Notes under the pieces: generated by a model
Databases searched by the model: none
The model's input: only the letters and a program-made list of their open reading frames with translations
What the model was told of the DNA's origin: nothing
Translations under genes and position numbers: made by a program
Part shown: piece by piece, positions 52,118 through 60,414 of the stretch
Layout: the number at the start of each line of letters is the position of its first letter
How positions within the stretch are numbered: the first letter of the stretch is position 1
DNA from: JBJMHZ01 sp045807125
GTDB taxonomy: Bacteria; Actinomycetota; Actinomycetes; JAWWOL01
Length of the DNA: 64,000 bases
Reading direction: 5' to 3'
NCBI GenBank assembly: GCA_045807125.1
Contig: JBJMHZ010000017.1
Coordinates: forward strand, 1-64,000

Positions 52118-53229
52118 CGCACCGGCCGGCCCTTCCAGCGCAGGGCGCCCGCTCGGCGCCGGGCGTGCGAGAGCCCGACCAGCCAGCAGAGGGCGAGCAC
52201 GGACAGCGGGTGCGCGAGCGGGTCCGGCCAGGCTCGGCCACCGGTCCGCCGGGCGGCGACGACCCGTCCGGCCACGCCGGCGGCGTAGCCGGCCAGCCCC
52301 ACCCGACTGCCACGCAGCGCGGCGGCGGCGGGGACGACGTAGGCCAGGGCGAGCAGCGCGCACGCGCCGGCCGCGGCCGGCGGGGGCCCGAGCGCCGACC
52401 ACAACGACTTGGCGTAGCCGTCGACGAGCTCGCCGCCGGACCCGTACATCCGGCACTCCGCCAGATCGGTCCCGTCGGCGACCGCGCCCCTGCCGCCTGT
52501 CCGCTTGACCGCCCGCAGCAGCGCGATGTCGTCGAGCACCTCGCCGCGGACGGCGGCGTGGCCGCCGCACCGGTCGTACGCGGCCCTCGTCATCGCCAAC
52601 AGCTGCCCGTTGGCGGCGGCCAGCGACGGCCGGGGCGAGCGCTCCGCGAGCCGCACCGGCAGCAGCGTGAGCCACGACCACTGCAGCAGCGGCTGCACCA
52701 GCCGGGGGAGCGGCCCGTCAGCGAGCTGGCGCGGGTAGGGCGAGACGAGGTCCAGCCGGTGGGCGTCGAGCATGGCGGCGGTGGCCGCCAGGGCGTCGGG
52801 TGCGAGGACGACGTCGGCATCGACGAAGACGAGCACCTCACCGGTGGCGAGCGTGGCGAGGCGGGCGCACGCCCACGGCTTGCCGAGCCAGCCGGGCGGT
52901 GGCTCGCCGGCGCCCGCGAAGAGCCGCAGCCGCGGGTCGTCGCCGCCCGCCAGCCGTGCCTCGTCGGCGGTCGCGTCGACCGAGCCGTCGTCGACGACGA
53001 CGATCTCGAGGTGCGGGACGCCCCGCTGCGCGAGCAGCGAGGCGACGCACCGGCCGATGCTGCCCTGCTCGTCGCGGGCCGGCACGAGGGCCGAGACCCG
53101 GCGGGCGCACCGCGGCGCCTGCGCCGGCGGCCGGCGCAGCAGTCGCGCGTTGGCCATCGCGTGCGCGGTGCCCGCCGCGGCCAGGGCGCTCCCGGCCGCG
53201 ACCACGGCCGCGCTCAGCCTCGGCGCCAC
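52114..53229 (-). CDS. Family 2 glycosyltransferase, carotenoid-associated
   Basis: A protein of about 371 residues. An N-terminal hydrophobic segment is followed by a GT2 domain: SALVPARDEQGSIGRCVASL, VVVDDGSVDATADEA, LVFVDADVV (the DxD-like metal site) and the EVLDDIALLRAVKRTGG region, then three C-terminal TM helices. CruG-type enzymes of this fold glycosylate carotenoids beside CruF in cyanobacteria. The GTG at 53229 lies inside the CruF gene (16-nt overlap); starts at 53205 or at the ATG at 53157 are possible. Confidence 0.75.
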   Translation of the reverse strand: MAPRLSAAVVAAGSALAAAGTAHAMANARLLRRPPAQAPRCARRVSALVPARDEQGSIGRCVASLLAQRGVPHLEIVVVDDGSVDATADEARLAGGDDPRLRLFAGAGEPPPGWLGKPWACARLATLATGEVLVFVDADVVLAPDALAATAAMLDAHRLDLVSPYPRQLADGPLPRLVQPLLQWSWLTLLPVRLAERSPRPSLAAANGQLLAMTRAAYDRCGGHAAVRGEVLDDIALLRAVKRTGGRGAVADGTDLAECRMYGSGGELVDGYAKSLWSALGPPPAAAGACALLALAYVVPAAAALRGSRVGLAGYAAGVAGRVVAARRTGGRAWPDPLAHPLSVLALCWLVGLSHARRRAGALRWKGRPVR

Positions 53230-54014
53230 AGCGACCAGCCGAGCGGCAGCGCCACCAGCCCCATGGCGAGCCCGCCTGCCACCGCTACCGCCGGCAGGTG
53301 GAAGAACGCGACGTCGGCCAGCACGGAGGACGCGCACGTCCACAGGTAGAGCCCGTGCGGCACGCCGTCCCGTCCGGTCAGGCCGCGCGGGACGGCGCCG
53401 TCCAGGACGAGCATCAGCAGCACCGAGACGGCCAGCCAGCCCGCGTAGTTGGTGAGCGGCACCGTGCCGACGCCCGGCAGGGTGGCGCCGACGCCGGACC
53501 AGGCCCAGTGCCCGGCAGCCACCATCTGCGGGTCGAGGAAGACGTCCCACGAGGCGAGCGCCCACCCGGCGACGAGCGGGATCGCCCACCGCCGGCCGCC
53601 GGCGAGCCGGCGACCAGCGAGCAGCGCGGGCCACGCCATCATCGCCCAGGCCAGCCCGATCACCACCGGCACGCCGAGCGGATGCGGGCCGAGGCCCGTG
53701 CCGTACGCGTAGGTGCCGAACGGCCACCCGGTGCGCACGCCGGCGACCTCGACGGCGTACCCGCCCCCGGCGGCCAGCGTGACGAGCGCCGCGGCGGCCC
53801 GCGGGCCGCGGGTGGCGGCGGCGTGGGTCACCGAGGCGAGGAAGAACGTCACGACGGTCGCCACCGTCAGCGCGTCGCGCGGCCGGCCCAGCGCCACCAG
53901 CGGGTAGGCCACCTGCATCGCGACGGTCGCCGCGGCCAGGCCCAGCGCGGGCGCCGTTGCCGGCGTCAGTGCGCGGGCGGGCCTCGCGCGCGGGGGAGAG
54001 ACGACGGCCGGCAT
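53214..54014 (-). CDS. cruF: CruF-like carotenoid 1',2'-hydratase
   Basis: A 266-residue membrane protein of the DUF422 carotenoid-biosynthesis family with about seven TM helices. GGGYAVEVAGVRTGWPFGTY then AYGTGLGP, AWALASWDVFLDPQMVAAGH and TVPLTNYAGWLAVSVLLMLV are its marks, with the E, D and N residues expected for hydration. CruF adds water to the psi end of a monocyclic carotene, giving the hydroxyl that a partner sugar transferase modifies. It leads the cruF-GT2-crtI2 operon, from a leaderless promoter. Confidence 0.85.
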   Translation of the reverse strand: MPAVVSPPRARPARALTPATAPALGLAAATVAMQVAYPLVALGRPRDALTVATVVTFFLASVTHAAATRGPRAAAALVTLAAGGGYAVEVAGVRTGWPFGTYAYGTGLGPHPLGVPVVIGLAWAMMAWPALLAGRRLAGGRRWAIPLVAGWALASWDVFLDPQMVAAGHWAWSGVGATLPGVGTVPLTNYAGWLAVSVLLMLVLDGAVPRGLTGRDGVPHGLYLWTCASSVLADVAFFHLPAVAVAGGLAMGLVALPLGWSLWRRG

Positions 54015-54021
54015 GCCTGCC

Positions 54022-54027
54022 AGCGTA
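54022..54027 (-). promoter_or_regulatory. -10 box TACGCT, leaderless type, for cruF
   Basis: TACGCT on the minus strand ends 7 nt before the cruF ATG at 54014. Confidence 0.55.
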
Positions 54028-54097
54028 GGAGCGGCGGGCGGCAGCTGCCCGGCGAGCGGCCGCGACCGACCCGCGATGAGGCCCGGCCGGGGGGGGG

Positions 54098-55681
54098 TCA
54101 GCGCTGCCTGAACCGGCGGGCGCGGCGGGCCCGGCCGGCACTGCGGTCGGCGAGCAGCACGCCGGCGGCCGAGCGCCCGCTCGCGCCGAACACGCTGCCG
54201 CCCGGGTGCGTCGAGGCCCCGCAGAGGTACAGCCCGCGCACCGGCCCGCGGTAGCCGGCCCACTCCGGCACGGGCCGCAGGGCGAACATCGCGTCGAGCC
54301 CCATCTCGACGTGCATGACGTTGCCGCGCAGCAGGCCGAGCTCGCGCTCGAGGTCGAGCGGGGTCTGCACGTGCATCCGCTCGACGCTGCCGGCGAAGCC
54401 GGGCGCGAGCGCGTCCACCGCCATCACCAGCTTGGTGGCCTCCCGCTCGCCGATCTCGTCCCAGCTCGCGCCGTCGGCCAGCTCGTACGGGTGCCACTGG
54501 CCCCACACGGTGACGTTGTGCCTGCCGGGCGGCGCGATGGTCGGGTCGATCGACGAGAAGGACATCGCGAGGGCGGCCGGCGCGCGCGGCGGGTGGCCGG
54601 CGACGAAGTGGCCGTGCGCCTCGCGCAGCTGCCGCCGCGAGCCGGCGAGCAGCTGCAGGCCGCGCCAGGCCGAGCCGTCCGGCGGCGCCGACGGGTACGG
54701 CGGCAGCGCCGTCGTCCCGAGCCGCACCACCATGCCGATCCCGTTGCCCACCCGTACCCGTCGCCGCGCGCGAGAGAGCAGGTCGTCGTCGCCCAGCAGG
54801 GCGACCGTGGTCAGCACGTGGCAGCCGGCGAGCACGGCCCGCGCCGGCACGTGGTCGCCGGACGCGGTCGTCACGCCGGTGACCTCGCCGCGGTAGGTCG
54901 TGATGCGGCTGGCGCCGTCCCCCAGCCGCAGCGCCCCGCCGTACGACGCGAGCCGCGCGGCGAGCGCCTTCGCCAGCGCGCCACTGCCGCCGATCGGCCG
55001 CCCTGGCGGGCAGTCGTGCAGCACCGCGTTCCAGCCGACGAGGTCGGCGGTCGCCACCTCGTGCGTCGGCGGCCCGGACTGCGCGCCCAGCCAGGCGAGC
55101 GCGGTCTTCAGCCGCTCGTCGCCGAAGTGCGCATCGAGCAGCGCATCGGCCGGCTGGAGGAACTGCCGGGCCAGCTCGGCGCCCGGCAGGCCGGAGCCCT
55201 TGCCGACGCCCCAGAGCCGACGCCCCAGGTTGCGCCCGGTGGGCGGCTCCTGGAAGGCGGCGAGGATGCGGTGGTTGCGCGCGCCCCAGTCCAGCACGAA
55301 CGCCTCGTACGCGTCGGCGTCGCGCTGCCCGCACGCCGCCTCGATCGAGGCGCAGGTGCGCGCGAGGTCGACGGAGAAGGTGATGGCGACCTGCCCGCCG
55401 TCGCCGGTGGCGAAGGGCGCGAACGCCCACGGGTCGCAGTCGACGTAGGCGAGGCCGGCCTCGGCGAGCCGCAGGTCCTCGACGATGCCGGTGTGGCGCA
55501 CCATGATGTGCGCGCTCGACCCGCGGTCGACGAGGTAGCCGGGGAAGCGCTCGACGGTCGACACCGCACCGCCGGCGACCGTGTCGCGCTCGACCACCTC
55601 GACGTCGAGCCCGGCACGGGCGAGGTAGCAGGCGGCGACGAGGGCGTTGTGCCCGGCACCCACCACGACGACGTCCCGCAC
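54098..55681 (-). CDS. CrtO/PYROXD2-like FAD-dependent oxidoreductase
   Basis: A 527-residue flavoprotein. VVVVGAGHNALVAACYLARA (GHN variant of the FAD motif), GGAVSTVERFPGYLVDRGSS, GGSGALAKALAARLASYGGA and LYLCGASTHPGGSVFGASGR are typical of the CrtO-type beta-carotene ketolase/PYROXD2 group. It may add a 4-keto group to a beta-ionone ring; a desaturase or isomerase role is possible. It is upstream of the cruF operon on the same strand, with a run of nine G at 54089-54097 right after its stop. Confidence 0.75.
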   Translation of the reverse strand: MRDVVVVGAGHNALVAACYLARAGLDVEVVERDTVAGGAVSTVERFPGYLVDRGSSAHIMVRHTGIVEDLRLAEAGLAYVDCDPWAFAPFATGDGGQVAITFSVDLARTCASIEAACGQRDADAYEAFVLDWGARNHRILAAFQEPPTGRNLGRRLWGVGKGSGLPGAELARQFLQPADALLDAHFGDERLKTALAWLGAQSGPPTHEVATADLVGWNAVLHDCPPGRPIGGSGALAKALAARLASYGGALRLGDGASRITTYRGEVTGVTTASGDHVPARAVLAGCHVLTTVALLGDDDLLSRARRRVRVGNGIGMVVRLGTTALPPYPSAPPDGSAWRGLQLLAGSRRQLREAHGHFVAGHPPRAPAALAMSFSSIDPTIAPPGRHNVTVWGQWHPYELADGASWDEIGEREATKLVMAVDALAPGFAGSVERMHVQTPLDLERELGLLRGNVMHVEMGLDAMFALRPVPEWAGYRGPVRGLYLCGASTHPGGSVFGASGRSAAGVLLADRSAGRARRARRFRQR

Positions 55682-55790
55682 CCGTGCAGCCTACGGGCGG
55701 CTCGAGGCCGGCGCAGCGTCCAGCGAGGCTCGACCGGGCGGCGGCACACTGCGGGGCGAAAGCGGCAGATGGCGATGAGGAGGCGAGATC

Positions 55791-56450
55791 ATGGGCAGCG
55801 GTCGGAGAATCGGCGGCGCGCTCGTCGCGATGGCGGCGGCGCTGCTGCTGGCGAGCCCTGCGCACGCGGGCAACATCTGGGTCATCAAGACGGCGCCGAG
55901 CCCGTCCAACGGGCAACCGGTCACCGGCGGCGGCAGCTGGATCGTCAACAAGCCCAGCGGCTACTACATCGGCCGCGCGATGGTCGGCACCCGCTTCGAC
56001 GTCGTGACGACGACATCGGCCAACTGGCACTACGGCCGGGCCATCGACACGGTGAACATGTGCGGCTGGGTGATGCCGGGATCGATGAACTACCAGGCGG
56101 GCAGCCAGGCCGACTCGTGCTCGGCGACGTCCGGCGTCGTCGTCGACATGGCGCACCGGCTCTACATCGGCAAGGACTTCAACGCGCCGGCGCATGCGAC
56201 CGGCGACGGCACGTCCGTACCGGCCGGGTCGTGCGCCTTCTACTACAACTACTTCTACGGCAGCAACTTCTCGACGGGCGGCGGCCACTGGAGCAACTAC
56301 GCGGGCAGCACCTCGGCCGGTTACGTGCTCTACCGGTTCACCACGCGCGACGGCGGCGCGCGGGTCGTCCGCGATCCCAACCTGGGCTGGGGATTCGTCT
56401 CGTCGTCCTGCGTCGGCACGACCTCGACCGTCTACAACGACAACGACTGA
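55791..56450 (+). CDS. Secreted hypothetical protein
   Basis: A 219-residue exported protein. The signal peptide (VAMAAALLLASPAHA, cleavage after residue 26) is followed by a Gly/Ser/Tyr/Asn-rich mature part with four cysteines, which could form two disulfides, and many aromatics (GSCAFYYNYFYGSNF). Its composition is unlike the Arg/Ala-rich neighbours. GGAGGCGAG lies ahead of the ATG. The stop overlaps the end of the convergent CrtA-like gene by 19 bp. Family not recognised. Confidence 0.75.
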   Translation: MGSGRRIGGALVAMAAALLLASPAHAGNIWVIKTAPSPSNGQPVTGGGSWIVNKPSGYYIGRAMVGTRFDVVTTTSANWHYGRAIDTVNMCGWVMPGSMNYQAGSQADSCSATSGVVVDMAHRLYIGKDFNAPAHATGDGTSVPAGSCAFYYNYFYGSNFSTGGGHWSNYAGSTSAGYVLYRFTTRDGGARVVRDPNLGWGFVSSSCVGTTSTVYNDND

Positions 56451-57157
56451 CCCAGCGCCCGTCCGCGGTACGTGCCGGTCGCGTCGGTGACCGCGAACCG
56501 CGCGAAGAGCTCCTCGGCGTACCATCGCTCGGCACCCGTGCGGCGCACGACGCCGACGTGCGCGGCGGTGCCGTAGGCGAACGCACGCAGCGCGGCGTCC
56601 GACTCCCACACGGAGAACGTGCCCTGCAGGCCGATCGGCGCCTCGCCGATGCCGAGCGACAGCGCAAGGCCGGGCGCCGCCCGCAGGTCGTGCACCACCG
56701 GCGGGGTCGCCCGCCAGAACGCGACCGCCCGGGCGGGCGCCAGCCGCGCGCGGGTGATCGCCGCGACCGGCCCGTCCGGCGCGGCGGCCCGCCGCGCGAC
56801 CGCGCCGCCGAACGGCTCCGCGCCCGACCAGCGCCCGCGCGAGGCCAGTGGCAGCAGCGTCACGCGCAACCGCTCGTCGGCCAGCGCGCCCCAGCGGCGC
56901 GCCACGGCTGACGACTCGAACGCCGCGGCCGCGTCGTACCTCGACCAGCAGGCGAGCGCGGCCCAGTGCCGGACGTCGGCGTCGAGCGGCGTGAACGTGC
57001 GCCCAGAGCCCGTGCCGAGCAGCTTCGCGAACGCCACGCCGGGAGCCCGGCGCAGCCGCCCGCGGTCGAGCGCCATCCGCCCGAGCGCCGCGCCGACGCG
57101 GCGCAGCGGCACGCCCCACACGTGCAGCGTGACGACGGCGGGGCCGGCGGTCGTCAC
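56432..57157 (-). CDS. CrtA-like spheroidene monooxygenase family protein
   Basis: A 241-residue protein. VVTLHVWGVPLRRVGAALGR, FAKLLGTGSGRTFTPLDADV and RHWAALACWSRYDAAAAFES followed by RWYAEELFARFAV match the CrtA family, heme-dependent oxygenases that oxidise carotenoid C-2 in phototrophs. In non-phototrophs their substrate is uncertain. Its GTG overlaps the sppA stop (GTGA), an unexpected pairing. The other carotenoid genes lie 0.4-7 kb to the left. Confidence 0.75.
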   Translation of the reverse strand: MTTAGPAVVTLHVWGVPLRRVGAALGRMALDRGRLRRAPGVAFAKLLGTGSGRTFTPLDADVRHWAALACWSRYDAAAAFESSAVARRWGALADERLRVTLLPLASRGRWSGAEPFGGAVARRAAAPDGPVAAITRARLAPARAVAFWRATPPVVHDLRAAPGLALSLGIGEAPIGLQGTFSVWESDAALRAFAYGTAAHVGVVRRTGAERWYAEELFARFAVTDATGTYRGRALGQSLSL

Positions 57158-58863
57158 TCGAGGATCGGCAGGAACGGCATCGACAGTGCCCCGCCGGCCG
57201 GCAGGCCCAGGTGGGCGGCGAGCCCGGCGAGCGGCTCCCACGCGGGCAGGCCGGCGCTGGCCGCCGCCGGGTCCTCGCTGGACGCGGCCGGCCGCACCCG
57301 TGCGAGCGGCGAGATCTTGGGGAACTCGCGGACCGTCCCGCGGCCGGTCGCCAAGCGGGCCCGGTCGCGCGCTGCGTCGATGGCGAGGTCGAGCCCGCCG
57401 AGCCGGTCGACCAGGCCGCGCTCCAGCGCATCGGCACCGCTCCACACCCGGCCCTGCGCCACCTCGTGCACGGCCGACGACGACATCCGGCGGCCCTCTC
57501 CGACCTTGGCGACGAAGTCGTCGTACACCGCGTCCAGGTAGCGTTGGATCCGCTCCCACTCGCCCTCGGCGAACGGCCGCCTGGTCGAGAACATCAACGC
57601 CCGCTCGGCCGCCGTCACGGTCTCGACGGTGACGCCGAGGCGGTCCAGCAGCTCGCGGATCACCGGCTTGCCGCCGAAGACGCCGATCGATCCGGTCAGC
57701 GTCCCCGGGTGGGCGACGATCTCGTCCGCGCCGCAGGAGACGTAGTAGCCGCCCGACCCGGCGACGTCGCCCATCGACACGACCACCGGCTTGCCGGCCT
57801 GGCGGGCGAGGCGGACGCTGCGCCAGATCACGTCGGAGGCGACCGCCGAGCCGCCCGGGCTGTCGACGCGCAGCACGATGGCGCGCACCGCGTCGTCCTC
57901 GGTGGCCGCGCGCAGCGCCGCGCTCACGGTGTCCGAGCCGATGCTGTCGCCGGTGAGCGGGCTGCGCCCGCTGCGGCCGATGCGGATCGGCCCGACCGCG
58001 TGCACGAGCGCGACGACCGGCTCGCCGCGCCTGCGCACCCGGTCGATCGGCCCCGGCCGCGCCGCCTGCCTGCGGTAGCGCTCGGCGAAGAGCAGCCGCA
58101 CGGCATCGGCACCGCCCGGCCCGCCGGCCCGCTCGCGCGCCCTCGCGTGGACCTCGTCGCGGTAGCCGAGCCGGTCGACGAGGCCGCGCTCGCGAGCCTC
58201 CTCGGCCAGCAGGGGACCGGCGTCGATCGCCGCCTGGACGTCGCGCGGGTCGAGGCGGCGCGCGGCGGCGATGCCGGCGACGAGCTGCTCCTGCGCGGAC
58301 TCGACCAGCCGCGTGGTCGCCTCGCGGTGCTCGGGCGTGAAGGCGGCGTGGGTGAGCGCGTTGGGCGCGTTCTTGTACTCGTACCGCTTGCCGACCTCGA
58401 CCCGTACGCCGGCCTTGGCGAGCGCGTCGTGCAGGAAGGTCACGTCGGCGCCCACGCCGATGAGCCCCACCGACCCCGACGGCAGCAACCAGACCTCGTC
58501 GCACGCGGTGGACACGTAGTACGGCACGTTGCCCGGGCCGAACTCGTTGAACGCGTCCGACCACGCGATCGCCCACTTGCCGGCCGCGCGGAACCGCTCG
58601 ACCGCGTCGCGCAGCTCCTGCGCCGTGCCGAGGCCCATGCGGCGGCCGCCGAGGCGCACGAGCAGCCCACGCACGTGGGCGTCGTCGGCGGCGAGCCGCA
58701 GCGCCTCCAGCACGTGCGGCAGGACGGCGCGGCGGCGGGCGCCGATCTTGCCGATCGGGTCGGCGGGCGAGCGCTCGAGGATGCCCTCGGTGAGGTCGAG
58801 CTCGAGGACGATGGGCGCGCGGCGGCGCATCAGCGATGCGGCGGCTGGCAACGACGGCGACAT
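57154..58863 (-). CDS. sppA: Signal peptide peptidase SppA, long form
   Basis: A 569-residue protein with two ClpP-like halves as in the 67-kDa SppA. The N-terminal half holds the catalytic Lys in KRYEYKNAPNALTHAAFTPE (near residue 160). The C-terminal half holds VLRVDSPGGSAVASDVIWRS and the nucleophile Ser in GDVAGSGGYYVSCGAD (near residue 375), then GTLTGSIGVFGGKP. It degrades cleaved signal peptides at the membrane. No N-terminal TM anchor is obvious. The ATG follows TAGCGT by 7 nt. Confidence 0.9.
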   Translation of the reverse strand: MSPSLPAAASLMRRRAPIVLELDLTEGILERSPADPIGKIGARRRAVLPHVLEALRLAADDAHVRGLLVRLGGRRMGLGTAQELRDAVERFRAAGKWAIAWSDAFNEFGPGNVPYYVSTACDEVWLLPSGSVGLIGVGADVTFLHDALAKAGVRVEVGKRYEYKNAPNALTHAAFTPEHREATTRLVESAQEQLVAGIAAARRLDPRDVQAAIDAGPLLAEEARERGLVDRLGYRDEVHARARERAGGPGGADAVRLLFAERYRRQAARPGPIDRVRRRGEPVVALVHAVGPIRIGRSGRSPLTGDSIGSDTVSAALRAATEDDAVRAIVLRVDSPGGSAVASDVIWRSVRLARQAGKPVVVSMGDVAGSGGYYVSCGADEIVAHPGTLTGSIGVFGGKPVIRELLDRLGVTVETVTAAERALMFSTRRPFAEGEWERIQRYLDAVYDDFVAKVGEGRRMSSSAVHEVAQGRVWSGADALERGLVDRLGGLDLAIDAARDRARLATGRGTVREFPKISPLARVRPAASSEDPAAASAGLPAWEPLAGLAAHLGLPAGGALSMPFLPILE

Positions 58864-58870
58864 GAGCAGC

Positions 58871-58876
58871 ACGCTA
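58871..58876 (-). promoter_or_regulatory. -10 box TAGCGT, leaderless type, for sppA
   Basis: TAGCGT on the minus strand ends 7 nt before the ATG at 58863. Confidence 0.55.
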
Positions 58877-58928
58877 TCCGCTGCGCCGATCCGTCGCAGA
58901 CCGGGAGCCTGGTGCCACACTGGACCCC

Positions 58929-59900
58929 GTGATCGTCGACTGCGCGGTGTACGACGACGGCGTGCGCCGGCCGGGCACTCCGCCGCTCGACCAGGTCTTC
59001 GAGGCCGCCAGGGAGCATGACCGCAGCTTCGCCTGGATCGGCCTGAGCTCGCCCACCGAGGGCGAGTTCGACCAGATGCGGGTCGAGTTCGGCCTGCACC
59101 AGCTCGCGATCGAGGACGCGGTCAAGGCCCATCAGCGACCGAAGATCGAGGTCTACGGCGACACGTTGTTCGTGGTCATCAAGCCGGCCCGCTACGTCGA
59201 CCGCAACGAGATCATCAAGGTCAGCCAGATCATGCTGTTCATCGGGCGGGGCTTCGTCGTCACGGTCCGGCACGGCGGCGTTGCCCTGACCGACGTGCGC
59301 GAGGAGCTGGAGCGCGAGCCGGAGCGGCTGCGCTGCGGGCCGGGGGCCGTGCTGCACGCCGTCCTCGACCACGTCGTCGACGGGTACGAGGCGGCGCTCG
59401 CCGATCTCGACAGCGACATCGACGAGGTGGAGGACGAGGTCTTCCGCCCCGGCAGGGGCAACCACGCCGAGCGGATCTACCGGATGAAGCGCGAGGTGCT
59501 CGAGCTGCGCCGGGCCGTGGTGCCGCTCACCACGCCGGTGGAGCGGCTCACGAGCCGCGAGGTGCCGTGGATCGTCCCCGAGCTCCGTCCGTACTTCCGC
59601 GACGTCCACGACCATCTGATGCGCTCGGCCGACCACGTCGACCAGCTCGACGGCCTGCTGACGAGCGTGCTCGGCGCGCAGCTCACGCAGGTGACCGTGG
59701 CGCAGAACGAGGACATGCGGAAGATCTCGGCGTGGGTGGCGATCGCCGCCGTACCGACCATGCTCGCCGGCATCTACGGGATGAACTTCCACCACATGCC
59801 CGAGCTGTCGTGGTCGTTCGGCTACTACTGGATCCTCGGCGTCATGGCGGTGGCATGCACCGGGCTGTACGCGCTGTTCCGCCGCAGCGGCTGGCTCTGA
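58929..59900 (+). CDS. corA: CorA-family magnesium transporter
   Basis: A 323-residue CorA channel. The long cytoplasmic funnel (IEDAVKAHQRPKIEVYGDTL, then FRPGRGNHAERIYRMKREVL) is followed by two C-terminal TM helices (about residues 262-282 and 297-317) with the selectivity motif YGMNF between them. It admits Mg2+ (or Co2+/Ni2+) down the membrane potential as a pentamer. CACACT stands 7 nt before the GTG start, again leaderless-like. The length is normal. Confidence 0.93.
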   Translation: MIVDCAVYDDGVRRPGTPPLDQVFEAAREHDRSFAWIGLSSPTEGEFDQMRVEFGLHQLAIEDAVKAHQRPKIEVYGDTLFVVIKPARYVDRNEIIKVSQIMLFIGRGFVVTVRHGGVALTDVREELEREPERLRCGPGAVLHAVLDHVVDGYEAALADLDSDIDEVEDEVFRPGRGNHAERIYRMKREVLELRRAVVPLTTPVERLTSREVPWIVPELRPYFRDVHDHLMRSADHVDQLDGLLTSVLGAQLTQVTVAQNEDMRKISAWVAIAAVPTMLAGIYGMNFHHMPELSWSFGYYWILGVMAVACTGLYALFRRSGWL

Positions 59901-59906
59901 GGCCGG

Positions 59907-60254
59907 CTACGGCAGGACGCGGCGCACCGACTCCTCGCTGCGGCCGACGACGGCCGAGCCGTCGTCCGCGACGATGATCGGCCGCTGGATCAGGATGGGG
60001 TGCTCGACCATCGCCTCGATCCAGCGCCGCCGGTCGTGCGGCAGGTCGGCGAGGCCGATCTCGCGGGCGACCGGCTCGCTCGTGCGCGCGATGTCCCACG
60101 GCTCGAGGCCGAGGCGGGCGAGCACCTCGTCCAGCTCGTCGGCGGTCGGCGGCTCGTCGAGGTAGCGGCGCACGGTGTAGGCGACGCCGGCCTCGTCGAG
60201 CAGCTCCTTCGCGACGCGGCACTTGGAGCAGCCAGGGTTGAACCACATCTCCAC
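59907..60254 (-). CDS. ArsC/Spx-family reductase-like protein
   Basis: A 115-residue thioredoxin-fold protein of the glutaredoxin-coupled ArsC group. MWFNPGCSKCRVAKELLDEA has the active Cys (with CxxC), and HPILIQRPIIVADDG is the conserved Pro-rich block with the Arg used by arsenate reductases. It could reduce arsenate; no arsenite pump is nearby, so a general redox role is also possible. GTG 60254 is chosen because TAGGCT stands 8 nt before it; ATG 60248 would also serve. Confidence 0.82.
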   Translation of the reverse strand: MEMWFNPGCSKCRVAKELLDEAGVAYTVRRYLDEPPTADELDEVLARLGLEPWDIARTSEPVAREIGLADLPHDRRRWIEAMVEHPILIQRPIIVADDGSAVVGRSEESVRRVLP

Positions 60255-60262
60255 GGCCGTGC

Positions 60263-60268
60263 AGCCTA
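60263..60268 (-). promoter_or_regulatory. -10 box TAGGCT, leaderless type, for the ArsC-like gene
   Basis: TAGGCT on the minus strand ends 8 nt before the GTG at 60254. Confidence 0.5.
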
Positions 60269-60280
60269 CCCGGTGCGGTG

Positions 60281-60317
60281 CCCGCCCCGCCCTGCCCCGC
60301 CCTGCCCCGCCCTGCCC
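60281..60317. repeat. Short 10-bp tandem repeat
   Basis: CCTGCCCCGC is repeated about 3.6 times (first copy imperfect), between the ArsC-like and gamma-glutamyltransferase genes. Role unknown. Confidence 0.6.
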
Positions 60318-60414
60318 GGTGATCCACCGACTGCGCAGCGGGCAGGACAGGTGCGTAGGTTTGCTGCGCAGCCGGCGAGGCGGCGCGGGTCGGACGAGCG
60401 GAGGGGCACGGGCG

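Noticed and set aside
54089..54097. Run of nine G as a sequencing error or frameshift in the CrtO-like gene
   Set aside because: The run lies just outside the stop codon and the gene is full length, so no coding effect follows.
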